Shown here in pieces: positions 1 to 8,670 of a stretch of 64,000 nt of DNA. The notes under the pieces were generated by a model, which was not told where the DNA came from, made no database searches, and saw nothing but the letters and a program-made list of their open reading frames with translations. The position numbers and the translations under genes were made by a program. Source of the stretch: DATAES01 sp963802415. GTDB lineage: Bacteria > Actinomycetota > Acidimicrobiia > Acidimicrobiales > JACDCH01. The DNA is taken from assembly GCA_963802415.1 (NCBI GenBank), contig CAWDIH010000001.1, positions 3,100,001 through 3,164,000 on the forward strand, read 5' to 3'. Numbering within the stretch: position 1 is the stretch's first letter; each line of letters starts with the position of its first letter.

Positions 1-496
1 GGGTCCCGGCGTCGACGAGCACGTCCCGAAGCTCGTCAGCGGTCGTGTCGATGCCGATCGCGACTTCCTCCCGCCGGTAGACCGCTCCGGTGTCGAGTCC
101 TTCCTCGATGTCCATCACGCAAACGCCCGTCACGTCGTCGCCCGCGAGGATCGCCCGCTCCACCGGCGCGGCGCCCCGCCAGCGGGGCAGCAACGAGAAG
201 TGGACGTTGATCATCCGAAGCTCGGCCAGCACGTGCGGCTTGATCAGGCGGCCGAAGGCAACGACCACGCCGAGCTCTGCGGGAGGATCGAGATCGATCA
301 CGTCGTCGATGCGGTCGGTGACCGTGAGCCCCAGCTCGATGGCCGCCGCCTTGACGGGCGAGGGGGCGAGCGCACCTCCGCGCCCACGCCGCTTGTCTGC
401 GGCACTTACGACGAGCGCAACGTCGTGGCCCGCCTCGACGATCGCACGCAACGTCGGCACCGCCATCGCCGGTGTGCCGAAATAAGCGATCCTCAG
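1..496 (-). CDS. fmt: Methionyl-tRNA formyltransferase (C-terminus beyond window)
   Basis: Transfers a formyl group from 10-formyl-tetrahydrofolate to Met-tRNAfMet for translation initiation. About 165 N-terminal codons are present. The start reads LRIAYFGTPAMAVPTL, the family's usual N-terminus, and the formyl-folate site appears as NVHFSLLPRWRGAAP followed by TGVCVMDIEEGLDTG. The only initiation codon matching the family start is CTG at 496-494, overlapping the def stop as CTGA; no ATG, GTG or TTG lies between it and the preceding in-frame stop. It is cotranscribed with def, the enzyme that later removes the formyl group. The gene runs off the window edge. Confidence 0.93.
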   Translation of the reverse strand, partial: MRIAYFGTPAMAVPTLRAIVEAGHDVALVVSAADKRRGRGGALAPSPVKAAAIELGLTVTDRIDDVIDLDPPAELGVVVAFGRLIKPHVLAELRMINVHFSLLPRWRGAAPVERAILAGDDVTGVCVMDIEEGLDTGAVYRREEVAIGIDTTADELRDVLVDAGT

Positions 497-1026
497 AGGT
501 CGTGATCCGATCGCGTCCCGGATCGGAGCCCGCCGTTGAGGTTGATCTCACGCAGGGTCCGCATCGCGTCCTTGCGAGTGTCGGGGTCGAGGCGCTCGAG
601 GAGGAGGACGCCGTCGAGATGGTCGATCTCGTGCTGGAACAGCCGGGCAACGATCTCGTCGGCTTCGATCGACACCTCGTTGCCGTCGAGGTCGTACCCC
701 GTGAGGTGGACTTCCTTGGGTCGGACGATCTCCCACGCGAGTCCGGGAACCGAAAGGCATCCTTCCTCGTACGTCCACTCGCCGCGGCGCTCGGAGACCA
801 CCGGATTGACGATCGTCTTGGGCCCCTCACCATCGCGGAGGTCATAGACGAAGAGCCGCTTCTGCACGCCGACCTGGGGAGCGGCCAGACCGAGACCGGC
901 AGCCTCGTTCAGCGTCAGGACCATGTCGTCGGCGAGCCGCACGAGCGCGCCGTCGACGTTGTCGATCTCGGATGCTTTCTGCTTCAGTACCGGGTCGCCG
1001 AGCAAGCGAATGCTGTAGGGCGGCAT
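493..1026 (-). CDS. def: Peptide deformylase
   Basis: Removes the N-formyl group from nascent proteins in the cytoplasm; an Fe/Zn metalloenzyme. The 177-residue protein has all three family motifs: GLAAPQVG (46-53), EEGCLS with metal ligand Cys90, and QHEIDHLDG with ligands His132 and His136 and catalytic Glu133. The length is normal. It is the first gene of a def-fmt pair, ending 4 bases into fmt. The ATG at 1026 lies only 28 bases from the divergent methyltransferase start, leaving almost no room for a leader. Confidence 0.97.
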   Translation of the reverse strand: MPPYSIRLLGDPVLKQKASEIDNVDGALVRLADDMVLTLNEAAGLGLAAPQVGVQKRLFVYDLRDGEGPKTIVNPVVSERRGEWTYEEGCLSVPGLAWEIVRPKEVHLTGYDLDGNEVSIEADEIVARLFQHEIDHLDGVLLLERLDPDTRKDAMRTLREINLNGGLRSGTRSDHDL

Positions 1027-1054
1027 AGAGGTTGAAGGCTACCGTCGCCTGTTG
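1027..1054. promoter_or_regulatory. Very short divergent promoter region between def and rsmC-like gene
   Basis: Only 28 bases separate two divergent start codons. Possible overlapping -10 boxes are TACCGT at 1040-1045 for the plus gene and TAGCCT at 1041-1036 for def. Both would start transcription within a few bases of the start codons, implying leaderless or nearly leaderless mRNAs. No good -35 box is visible on either side, so this is weak inference. Confidence 0.3.
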
Positions 1055-1669
1055 ATGGCGGGAGCTTCCGGCGCACCGCACTACTTCGACCCCGAGCCGG
1101 CGGCGCGGTCGCGCCCGCGGCGGGTCGACCTCGTGCTGCCCGACGTCTCGTTGCGACTGCGTACCGACCGAGGTGTGTTCGCGGCGGCCGCGGTGGATCC
1201 CGGTACCAAGCGGCTGCTACTCGACGGACCGCCGTTGCCGAACGGCGCAACGAACCTGCTCGATCTCGGGTGCGGCTATGGGCCGATCGCGCTGACGATG
1301 GCGAGGCGCGCACCCCACGCCACGGTGTGGGCGGTGGACGTGAACCGCCGCGCGCTCGCCTTGTGTGCCGAGAACGCGGAGGCCAACGGTGTGAAGAACG
1401 TGCACGCGGTCGAGCCGGACGAGGTGCCGGGCGACGTGCGTCTCGACGCCGTCCTGTCCAACCCGCCGATCCGGATCGGCAAGCAGGCGCTGCACGAGAT
1501 GCTCGTGCACTGGCTCGAACGGCTGGGGCCCGACGGCTTCGCACTGCTTGTCGTGCAACATCACCTCGGGTCCGACTCGCTCGCCCGGTGGCTCGGCGAC
1601 AACGGGTGGCCCACGCGCCGGCTGTCGTCACGCGCCGGCTACCGGCTGCTCGAAGTCACGCGCCCGTGA
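1055..1669 (+). CDS. RsmC/RlmG-type class I SAM methyltransferase
   Basis: Predicted S-adenosylmethionine-dependent methyltransferase of the small-domain MTS family (PF05175), whose members methylate guanine N2 in rRNA. Motif I is LLDLGCGYGPIAL (about 68-80), an acidic motif II follows at VWAVDVN, and the target-base motif is NPPIR (136-140), the form typical of N-methyltransferases acting on RNA bases. At 204 residues it corresponds to the catalytic domain alone, lacking the N-terminal duplicated domain of E. coli RsmC. ATG 1055 is chosen; an adjacent TTG at 1052 is possible. It overlaps the next RNA methyltransferase by GTGA, which suggests joint translation. Confidence 0.85.
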   Translation: MAGASGAPHYFDPEPAARSRPRRVDLVLPDVSLRLRTDRGVFAAAAVDPGTKRLLLDGPPLPNGATNLLDLGCGYGPIALTMARRAPHATVWAVDVNRRALALCAENAEANGVKNVHAVEPDEVPGDVRLDAVLSNPPIRIGKQALHEMLVHWLERLGPDGFALLVVQHHLGSDSLARWLGDNGWPTRRLSSRAGYRLLEVTRP

Positions 1670-2199
1670 AGCAGCTCGACAGCACCGGCTTGAAGCGCCT
1701 GCACCGCGAGTGGCGGCGACGCACCGAGGCCCGGCTCGCGCTCATCCTCGAGTCCGTCGAGAGTCCGTTCAACACGGGTTCGATCGTGCGCACCGCGGCC
1801 GCGTACCAAGTCGAGCGGACGTGGCTGTGCGGATCCACGGCGTCGCTCGATGCGTCGAGTGTCAAGAAGACGGCCATGGGAACCGAGCGGTATCTCACTG
1901 TCGACACCGTGCCGAAGACCGTGGACGCGATCAGGGCGGCGCGTGAAGACAAGTACACGGTGCTCGGTATCGAGCTCACCGACTCGGCCCGTCCCTTGCA
2001 CGAGCTCGATCTCGGAGACGCCGTGTGTCTCGTCGTCGGCCACGAAGACCGCGGCCTCGCCGCTTCGACCATTGCCGCGTGCGATGTGATCGCGTACCTG
2101 CCACTCGCAGGGAGAGTGGGATCGCTCAACGTCGCGACAGCAACTGCAATCGCGCTGTACGAGGCGCGCCGACAGGAATGGACACGAACCCATGAGTGA
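1666..2199 (+). CDS. SpoU/TrmH-family RNA 2'-O-methyltransferase
   Basis: SPOUT-fold enzyme predicted to methylate a ribose 2'-OH in tRNA or rRNA. The 177-residue protein carries the three family motifs: motif 1 near ESPFNTGSIVRTAAAY, motif 2 VVGHEDRGL, and motif 3 LPLAGRVGSLNVATA, which form the knotted SAM site. No N-terminal L30-like substrate domain is present, so it is a minimal member. The start is GTG 1666, overlapping the preceding stop as GTGA; the same reading frame is open far upstream but only as a shadow of the previous gene. The exact RNA target cannot be told from sequence. Confidence 0.9.
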   Translation: MKQLDSTGLKRLHREWRRRTEARLALILESVESPFNTGSIVRTAAAYQVERTWLCGSTASLDASSVKKTAMGTERYLTVDTVPKTVDAIRAAREDKYTVLGIELTDSARPLHELDLGDAVCLVVGHEDRGLAASTIAACDVIAYLPLAGRVGSLNVATATAIALYEARRQEWTRTHE

Positions 2200-3432
2200 C
2201 ATCGACGTACGAGCGATCCGAGACGAGGAGCTCCGCGATTATCTCCGTTGCCTCGGCATTGCCTTCCACTTCAACGCGGAGGTGACGGAGAGCCGGCTGG
2301 AGTCTGCTCGAACGCACTTCGGCGACCTCTCGCGCCGGCTCGGTGCGTTCGTGGCGGGCTCGTTGTGCGGCACCGCCGGATCGACTCCTGCCCAGCTCAC
2401 GGTGCCGGGCGAGCGAACGGTGCCGTGCGCGGCGGTGACGCAGGTGACGGTGCTGCCGACGCACCGCCGTCGGGGACTGCTGGCAGCGATGATGAAGCCG
2501 CAGTTGCAGGACGCCATCGACCGAGGTGAGCTCGCTGCGATGTTGATCGCCGCGGAATGGCCCATCTACGGGCGCTACGGCTACGGCATGGCAACGGAGG
2601 CCGCAGCCACGATCGTCGACGCCGACGCTGCCGTGTTCCGCGACCCTGGTCTCGAAGGATCGGTCGAGCTCGTCGACGCCGCGACCCTGACCGAGCTTGC
2701 GCCTGAGCTGTTCGACCGGCATCGCATCACGTCACCGGGCTCCATCGACCGCACCGCGAAGTCGTGGCCGGTCCACGCCGGCCTCACGCCACGCGAGGGC
2801 ATGGAACCTCCGAAGAACAGGTGCCGTGTCGTTCACCGCGATCCGTCCGGCACCGTCGACGGCTACGCCGTCTACGACCCGAGCGACAGGTGGGAGCACA
2901 ACCGGCCGACGTCGTGCAGCTCAGTGTCTCGGAGTTCATCGCCGCCACGCCTTCGTCCTGGCGGGACCTCTGGCGTTACCTGTGCGCGGTGGACTGGGTG
3001 GCCGAGGTGAGAGCCAATGTGCGGGCGGTGGACGAAGACCTGCGGCCGTTGCTCGCGAACGGCCGTACGGCGTGGCAAGCAGACCGCAGCGACCACATGT
3101 GGGTTCGGCTGCTCGACGTGCCCGCTGCCCTCGCCGCTCGCCGGTACGAGGTGCCCGTGGCAGTCGTGCTCGACGTCCATGATCCATATCTCGAACGGGG
3201 TGGGCGGTTCGTCCTCGACGGCGGCCCCGACGGAGCCTCCTGCACGCCGACCGACCGCGAGCCCGATGTCTCTGTCGGCATCGACGTCCTCGGTGCCGCC
3301 TACCTCGGCGGCTCGCCCCTCGAGCCGTACGTCCTCGCCGGGCGTATCGACGAGCAGACCGACGGCGCCGTCGCCGCCCTCGACCACGGCCTGCGCACGT
3401 CCCGCGCCCCGTGGGCGACCACCACCTTCTGA
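2192..3432 (+). CDS. Eis-like GNAT N-acetyltransferase, frameshifted
   Basis: Resembles the Eis family (enhanced intracellular survival; aminoglycoside/lysine N-acetyltransferases with two GNAT folds and an SCP2-like C-terminal domain). The acetyl-CoA loop is visible as VTVLPTHRRRGLLAAMM, followed by YGRYGYG, both typical of Eis. The C-terminal part (…VSVGIDVLGAAYLGG…) is read in another frame. The frames join near 2895-2910 by restoring one base; the repaired length of 413 residues fits the family. It starts 8 bases before the end of the SpoU gene. It ends at a hairpin shared with convergent priA. Either a one-base sequencing loss or a recent pseudogene. Confidence 0.8.
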
Positions 3433-3456
3433 TCCGCGTCTGCCGAACTCCGGGGA

Positions 3457-3482
3457 GAAACGGGCGCTGTAGCGCCCGTTTC
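3457..3482. terminator. Bidirectional hairpin between convergent genes
   Basis: A perfect 12-bp inverted repeat (GAAACGGGCGCT, 2-base gap, AGCGCCCGTTTC) lies between the Eis-like stop on plus and the priA stop on minus. It is the only structure in the 71-base gap and can serve both directions. The T tracts are short, which is common for actinobacterial terminators. Confidence 0.75.
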
Positions 3483-3503
3483 CATCCAACATTCGTGGGG
3501 GCG

Positions 3504-5025
3504 CTAGATGCGCAGGGGGTCGACCTCGATGCGGGTCCGTGCCTGGGGGCGGGGGGTTGCGGCGAGCGCGTCGCAGAGGGTCTGGTGGTCGGGGGCGCGC
3601 AGCAGCCAGCGGTTGTCGACGGGGCCGAGCACGTCGATGCGGAGGGGTCTCCCGAACGAGGCGATGAACGCCGCTGCGCCCACGCCGGACAGCGCCGCCA
3701 CCGCGGTCGCCGGCGGGAAGCCGAGCTCGATGCGGCGTTGTCGTTCCCGGGCCACCAAACGGCCCGGATCGGCATGCAGCACGGCGTCGAGTACTGGATG
3801 CTTCGGATGACGGGTCTGGACCACGAGCCGCCCGCCGAGCGCGCGCTCGCCGAGCATCCGGGCCCCCGCGCCAGGAGCGCCATTGCCTGCTCGTGCGCGC
3901 GGTAGCGCGGGGAGAGCAGTTCCTGATCGATGTCGAGGAACGCGACCACGCCGACATCGGGCACGCGGCGATGCAACACAGCCTCAGTGCCGACGACCAC
4001 GCGTTCGCCGCCGTCTTCGTCACCGACGGGCTCGGCGAGGATCGCCTCGAGCTCCTCCCGTACGCGGCCCACACCGACGTGCAGGTTGCGCAACTTCGTC
4101 GACCCGCACGCACCGCACAGCACCGGCCGTTCGGTGCCGCAGCGGTCGCAACGCAACTCGCTCGCCGGTTGCACCACGGCGGCATCGCAGCGCTCGCATG
4201 TCGCGACCTCACCACACACGGCGCATGCCAGGAGGCGTGAGCGACCCTTGCGGTTGAGAACACAGACGACGCGACGTGAGCCTGCTCGCCGGATGGCCTG
4301 CAGCAGGCGATCGGAGTACAGGCCGATGCGGGGGTCGTCGCGCCGGCGGTCGACGACGTCGAGGATGGACCAGCCCGCGCGCTCCTCGTCGCGCGACGGC
4401 TCGATGACGCGGTCCGCCGCGGCAAGCGCCTCGAGCGTCGGGCACGGCGACAGCAACACGCAGGGGATGCCGGCCCGCCGAGCGCGCTCGACCGCCACGT
4501 CACCGCGCGTGCCACGTCGGTGCTCGTTCCTCCTGCAGCCCTTCGTCGTGCTCGTCGACGACCACGATCGCTTGCACGCGCGGGGCCGGCGCCCACACGA
4601 TCGACCGCCGTCCCTCGACGACGAGCGCGCCCTCGAAGGTCGGACGGGGAGATGCGGGTGGGACGCGAACAACCGTGACACCCGGCTCGGCGCGTGACGT
4701 ACCCGAGCGGATCGATCCCTGCGCGTTCGTCGCCGTGTCGAGCAGGTGGACCAACCGTCCCGCCCACCGCCAGGACGCCCACTCGGCGAGGTCGATCAGG
4801 TCACGTGACGTGCCGCCCCGCGAAACCTGCGTGATCGGCTTCAGCGAAACGCCTTCCGGCGGCGCCACATCGGCTGCCGTCACCCATGCCGCGGACGCGC
4901 CGGCCGTGCAAGGGGACGCGCACGATCGCTCCGACGCGCACCTGGTCCCGGAGTCTCTCCGGGACCACGTAGTCGAAGCGCTTCCCGTCCAGTCCCGCTA
5001 CATCCGGGACCACACGGATGATCAA
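3504..5025 (-). CDS. priA: PriA-like primosomal protein N' without Walker A, three frameshifts
   Basis: Replication-restart protein homologue. The N-terminal DNA-binding region begins MIIRVVPDVAGLDGKRFDYV. A DEAH-like VVVDEHDEG segment, four CxxC pairs (CAVCG, CERC, CDRCG, CGACG) of the zinc domain and the C-terminal domain follow. No GxTGSGKT loop is found; the helicase lobe is shortened, as known for actinobacterial PriA proteins believed to lack helicase activity. As sequenced it is broken by +1 indels near 4885 and 4512 and a missing base near 3862; repaired length is about 507 residues. The start TTG 5025 overlaps the metK stop (TTGA). Last gene of the long pyr-metK operon. Confidence 0.85.
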
Positions 5026-6218
5026 AGCGAGAGCGTGGACTTCAGGTCGTCGACACGGTTGGTGCCTTCCCAGGTGAATTCCTTCTCCTGGCGCCCGAAG
5101 TGTCCGTACGCGGCGGTCTTCTTGTAGATCGGCCGGCGCAGTTCGAGGTCACGGATGATCGCGGCCGGCCGCAGGTCGAACACCTCGCGCACCGACTCGG
5201 CGATCGCGTCGACGGCCACCGCCTCGGTGCCGAACGTCTCGACCATCACCGAAACCGGCTGTGCGACGCCGATGGCGTATGCGACCTGGATCTCGCAGCG
5301 TTTGGCCGCACCGGACGCCACGAGGTTCTTCGCGACCCAGCGAGCGGCGTACGCAGCCGAACGGTCGACCTTCGACGGGTCCTTGCCCGAGAACGCGCCG
5401 CCGCCGTGACGGGCCATGCCTCCGTACGTGTCGACGATGATCTTCCTTCCGGTCAGACCGCAGTCCGCGTGCGGGCCGCCGAGCTCGAAGGTCCCCGTGG
5501 GATTGACCCAGACGTCGAAGCGGTCCTCGGCGAACTGCGGCGGAACGAGCGGATGGATCACATGCTCGACGAGGTCGGGCTTGATGAGCGTCTCGGCGTC
5601 GAGGCCCGGCGCGTGCTGCGTCGAGATGAGAACGGCGCGCAGCCGCTTCGGCTTGCCGTCCTCGTACTCGATCGTGACTTGGGTCTTTCCGTCGGGTCGC
5701 AGGTACGGAAGGATGCCTGCCTTCCGCACCTCACTCAGACGGTGCGACAGACGGTGGGCGAGCCAGATCGGCAGCGGCATGAGATCGTCGGTCTCGTCGC
5801 ACGCGTACCCGAACATCATCCCCTGATCACCGGCGCCCTGACTGTTGAGGATGTCCTCGCCCGACGTGCCGGCTCGCGTCTCGTACGCGGTGTCGACGCC
5901 TTGCGCGATGTTGGGCGATTGAGGGTCGATCGAGGTCATGACGCCGCACGTGTTGCCGTCGAACCCGTAGGACTCACGGTCGTAGCCGATCCCCACGATG
6001 GTGTCGCGGACGATCCGCGGGATCTCGACGTAGGCGTCGGTCGTGACCTCGCCGGCGACGATGGCGAGACCGGTCGTCACCATCGTCTCGCACGCGACCC
6101 TGCCCTTGGGGTCCGCTTCGAGGATGGCGTCGAGGACGGCATCCGAGATCTGGTCGGCCATCTTGTCGGGGTGACCCTCGGTGACGGACTCCGAGGTGAA
6201 GGTGTATCCGTTGCTCAC
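5022..6218 (-). CDS. metK: S-adenosylmethionine synthetase
   Basis: Makes S-adenosylmethionine from methionine and ATP; a cytoplasmic tetramer. The 398-residue protein is full length and uninterrupted. Signatures include EGHPDKMADQISDA near the N-terminus, GAGDQGMMFGYA (ATP site) and GGGAFSGKDPSKVDRS (phosphate loop). The start is GTG 6218, preceded by GGAG at normal spacing and overlapping the coaBC stop as GTGA. It lies between coaBC and priA, the usual actinobacterial order. Confidence 0.98.
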   Translation of the reverse strand: MSNGYTFTSESVTEGHPDKMADQISDAVLDAILEADPKGRVACETMVTTGLAIVAGEVTTDAYVEIPRIVRDTIVGIGYDRESYGFDGNTCGVMTSIDPQSPNIAQGVDTAYETRAGTSGEDILNSQGAGDQGMMFGYACDETDDLMPLPIWLAHRLSHRLSEVRKAGILPYLRPDGKTQVTIEYEDGKPKRLRAVLISTQHAPGLDAETLIKPDLVEHVIHPLVPPQFAEDRFDVWVNPTGTFELGGPHADCGLTGRKIIVDTYGGMARHGGGAFSGKDPSKVDRSAAYAARWVAKNLVASGAAKRCEIQVAYAIGVAQPVSVMVETFGTEAVAVDAIAESVREVFDLRPAAIIRDLELRRPIYKKTAAYGHFGRQEKEFTWEGTNRVDDLKSTLSL

Positions 6219-7402
6219 GGGTTGCTCCTGGTCTGCATGACGGCATCGAGGACGGCACGGGCGACTTCCCGCTTGTCGCTCATCGCCACGGTGGTTGTGG
6301 AGGTGTGGGCCACGATCACGACCGCGTTGGTGTCGTGCTCGAAGCCCGCACCGGGCGCCGAGACATCGTTGGCCACGATCAGATCGGCGCGCTTGCGGGT
6401 CAACTTGACCCGTGCGTTCTTCTCGACGTCGTTCGTCTCGGCGGCGAAGCCGACGATCGTCTGGCCGGGCCGCCTGCGCGCGCCCAGCGCCGCGAGGATG
6501 TCGGTGGTCGGCTCGAGGACGATCGCGGGGATGCCGGCGTCCTTCTTGATCTTCTGGCCGGCCGCGTCGACGGGCCGGAAGTCGGCGACCGCCGCGGCCA
6601 TCACGACGACATCGCAACCGTCGCTGCGGGACAGAACGGCGTGCTCCATCTCCGCCGCGGTCTGCACGCGCACGCCGTCCACGCCGGCGGCAACGGGACG
6701 GTCAGCGGTCGTGACCAGTGTGACCTTCGCGCCACGACGGGCGGCCTCGTCCGCGATCGCGTGACCTTGCTTGCCCGACGAGCGGTTGGACAGGTACCGG
6801 ACCGGGTCGATCGGTTCACGAGTACCGCCCGCCGTCACGAGGATGTGGAGCCCTGCGAGATCCGGATCGGTGAGCACGCGCTCGACCGCGGCCACGATCG
6901 CGTCCGGCTGCGCCAATCGCCCGGCACCGATGTCGCCGCCGGCGAGGCGACCTTCGTCAGGAGGTACCACGTGCACGCCGCGGCCCCGCAGCGTGCGAAG
7001 GTTGTCCTGCACCGCCGCGTGCTCCCACATCTCGGTGTGCATCGCCGGACACAGCACCACCGGCGCGCGCGTCGCGAGCAGCACGTTGGTGAGCAGGTCG
7101 TCGCTGATACCGGCCGCGTAGGCGCCGATGAGCCGCGCGGTTGCAGGCGCGACGAGAACGACGTCGGCGTCCTGGCCGAGGCGCGTGTGCGGGATCGGGT
7201 CGTCGTCCTCCCACAGCGAGGAGTGGGCCTTCTCGGACCCGAGCGCGTCGAAGGTGGTCCGGCCGACGAAGTGCAGTGCACCTTCGGTGAGGATCGGGGC
7301 GACGTGCGCGCCGGCGTCGACCAGCCGGCGGCACACCTCGACTGCCTTGTAGGCCGCGATGCCGCCGGTGACCCCCAAGACGATCCTTCGCCCGCTGAGC
7401 AT
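6215..7402 (-). CDS. coaBC: Bifunctional phosphopantothenoylcysteine decarboxylase/synthetase
   Basis: Carries out two steps of coenzyme A synthesis: CTP-dependent joining of cysteine to 4'-phosphopantothenate (CoaB half) and FMN-dependent decarboxylation (CoaC half). The N-terminal flavoprotein half has GVTGGIAAYKAVE and PAMHTEMW, the actinobacterial variant of PAMN. The C-terminal half starts at LVTAGGTREPIDPVRY and includes SSGKQG and AAAVADFRP. Length 395 residues, complete. ATG 7402 is chosen. Placed between rpoZ and metK in the long operon. Confidence 0.97.
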   Translation of the reverse strand: MLSGRRIVLGVTGGIAAYKAVEVCRRLVDAGAHVAPILTEGALHFVGRTTFDALGSEKAHSSLWEDDDPIPHTRLGQDADVVLVAPATARLIGAYAAGISDDLLTNVLLATRAPVVLCPAMHTEMWEHAAVQDNLRTLRGRGVHVVPPDEGRLAGGDIGAGRLAQPDAIVAAVERVLTDPDLAGLHILVTAGGTREPIDPVRYLSNRSSGKQGHAIADEAARRGAKVTLVTTADRPVAAGVDGVRVQTAAEMEHAVLSRSDGCDVVVMAAAVADFRPVDAAGQKIKKDAGIPAIVLEPTTDILAALGARRRPGQTIVGFAAETNDVEKNARVKLTRKRADLIVANDVSAPGAGFEHDTNAVVIVAHTSTTTVAMSDKREVARAVLDAVMQTRSNP

Positions 7403-7427
7403 CGTGGGTCCCGTCCTTCGGGGTCGG

Positions 7428-7727
7428 CTACTCCGCCGGCTCGGCACCGTCTGGCGCGGTGCCATCGTCGGCCTCCGGCGGCCCCTCGACCGGGATGATC
7501 TTGCCTGCAGCGACCTCCTCGAAGGCGATCGACAGTGGCTTACGGGCGACCGAGGTGACCTGCGGGGGGATGATCGCCCCGAGACCTTCGCCGAGCTGGC
7601 CGAAGTACGAGTTGATCTGGCGGGCCCGCTTGGCCCCCAGGGTCACGAGGCGGAATTTCGAGTCGGCCGCATCGAGCAAGGTCTCGATCGCGGGGTTCAT
7701 CATCGTGTCGTGGCGTCCGACGGCCAT
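7428..7727 (-). CDS. rpoZ: RNA polymerase omega subunit
   Basis: Small subunit that aids assembly of RNA polymerase around beta'. The 99-residue protein carries the core NPAIETLLDAADSKFRLV and RARQINSYFGQLGEGLG, then KPLSIAFEEVAAGKI, as in actinobacterial omega. The C-terminus is acidic and variable. An internal start at MNPAIE (about 7703) is possible and would trim eight residues. Located between the nucleotide-kinase gene and coaBC, as in many actinobacteria. Confidence 0.93.
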   Translation of the reverse strand: MAVGRHDTMMNPAIETLLDAADSKFRLVTLGAKRARQINSYFGQLGEGLGAIIPPQVTSVARKPLSIAFEEVAAGKIIPVEGPPEADDGTAPDGAEPAE

Positions 7728-7771
7728 GCGCGTGTGTGCACCTCAGAAGTGGGGGATACCGGCTGACCAGC

Positions 7772-8296
7772 TTACTTGCTGGCCGCGGCGGCAATCGACT
7801 CTGCGACGGCCTCCGCAGACTCGTTCGTGGCGTCGATGACCAGGTCGTACACCGAACGGTCGTCCAGATCGATGCCGTACAAGGTCTGGTAGCGGAACCG
7901 CTCCGAGGCCTCTCGCGTCCTGTTCGCCTCGAGCGCCTGCGCCGGCTCGATCTGCTCCCGAAGGGCCACTCGTTGCGCTCGGACCCATTCGTCGCCGTCG
8001 ATCCACGCACTGGTACCGGCGATGCCTTCGTTCGCGGCGATCCACGCCGCGAGGCGCGACTCGAGAACGACGTTTCCGGCCCGGGCGATCGACGCGAGCC
8101 GCGTATCGAGCTCGACGTCGATGTCCGGGTTCGCTTCGGCGTCCGACGAGAATGCCCGAAGGTCGAGACCCCGGTCCGATGCCATGGCCCGGAACACGGT
8201 CCCCCCATCGACATGGGCGAGGCCGAGCCGTCGGGCCACCAGGTGAGCGACTGTGCTCGTGCCCGAGCCGGGGAGACCGGAGACCGTGACGAGCAC
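7772..8296 (-). CDS. Archaeal-type cytidylate kinase-like P-loop kinase
   Basis: P-loop nucleoside monophosphate kinase, 174 residues. Walker A is GLPGSGTSTVA (8-18), with Thr in place of the usual Lys. The following pattern HVDGGTVFRAMASDRGLDL, then DIDVELDTRLASIARAGNVV and LESRLAAWI, matches the archaeal-type CMP kinase family rather than guanylate kinase or bacterial Cmk. It sits between rpoZ and mihF, where other actinobacteria carry gmk. Its substrate (CMP/dCMP, or another nucleotide) is inferred. The Lys-to-Thr change in Walker A is odd: either a variant site or reduced activity. Confidence 0.75.
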   Translation of the reverse strand: MLVTVSGLPGSGTSTVAHLVARRLGLAHVDGGTVFRAMASDRGLDLRAFSSDAEANPDIDVELDTRLASIARAGNVVLESRLAAWIAANEGIAGTSAWIDGDEWVRAQRVALREQIEPAQALEANRTREASERFRYQTLYGIDLDDRSVYDLVIDATNESAEAVAESIAAAASK

Positions 8297-8321
8297 GCGT
8301 CGCGAGGGCGGTGCTGCGGGT

Positions 8322-8639
8322 TCAGCCGGGAAAGGCTTCGAGCAGTTTGCTTCGTTGCTGCTCTCCGAGCCCGCGCACGCGGCGAGTCTCGCTGATCCCG
8401 ACTTCCTCCATCGTGCGGCGCGCTTTCACCTTGCCAACGCCGGGTAGGGACTCGAGCACGGAGAGCACCTTCATCTTCGCGACGACTTCTTGCGAGTCGG
8501 CGAGTCGAAGAAGCTCCTTGAGGTTGATCGAACCCATCTTGAGCTTTTCCTTCAGCTCAGCGCGGTCGCGGCGGGCAGCAGCCGCTTTGTCGAGCGCCGC
8601 CTGTCGCTGCTCCGGTGACAGAGTGGGGGGTAGAGGCAT
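8322..8639 (-). CDS. mihF: Actinobacterial integration host factor
   Basis: Nucleoid-associated DNA-bending protein specific to actinobacteria. The 105-residue protein begins PLPPTLSPEQRQAALDKAAA, a classic start, followed by LLRLADSQEVVAKMKVLSVL and a helix-hairpin-helix-like LPGVGKVKARR that contacts DNA. It is highly basic. It lies directly after pyrF and before the nucleotide kinase, the conserved actinobacterial pyrF-mihF order, and is a strong taxonomic marker for the window. Confidence 0.96.
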   Translation of the reverse strand: MPLPPTLSPEQRQAALDKAAAARRDRAELKEKLKMGSINLKELLRLADSQEVVAKMKVLSVLESLPGVGKVKARRTMEEVGISETRRVRGLGEQQRSKLLEAFPG

Positions 8640-8670
8640 GCGGCGAAACTAGCGCGGTCGCGATGAGGAG

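Noticed and set aside
2872..4782. Long minus-strand frames spanning the Eis-like gene and priA
   Set aside because: They mix true priA segments with out-of-frame sequence; only the motif-bearing parts were used.
5100..6764. 554-codon plus-strand open frame opposite metK/coaBC
   Set aside because: Shadow of two conserved genes; composition mirrors them.
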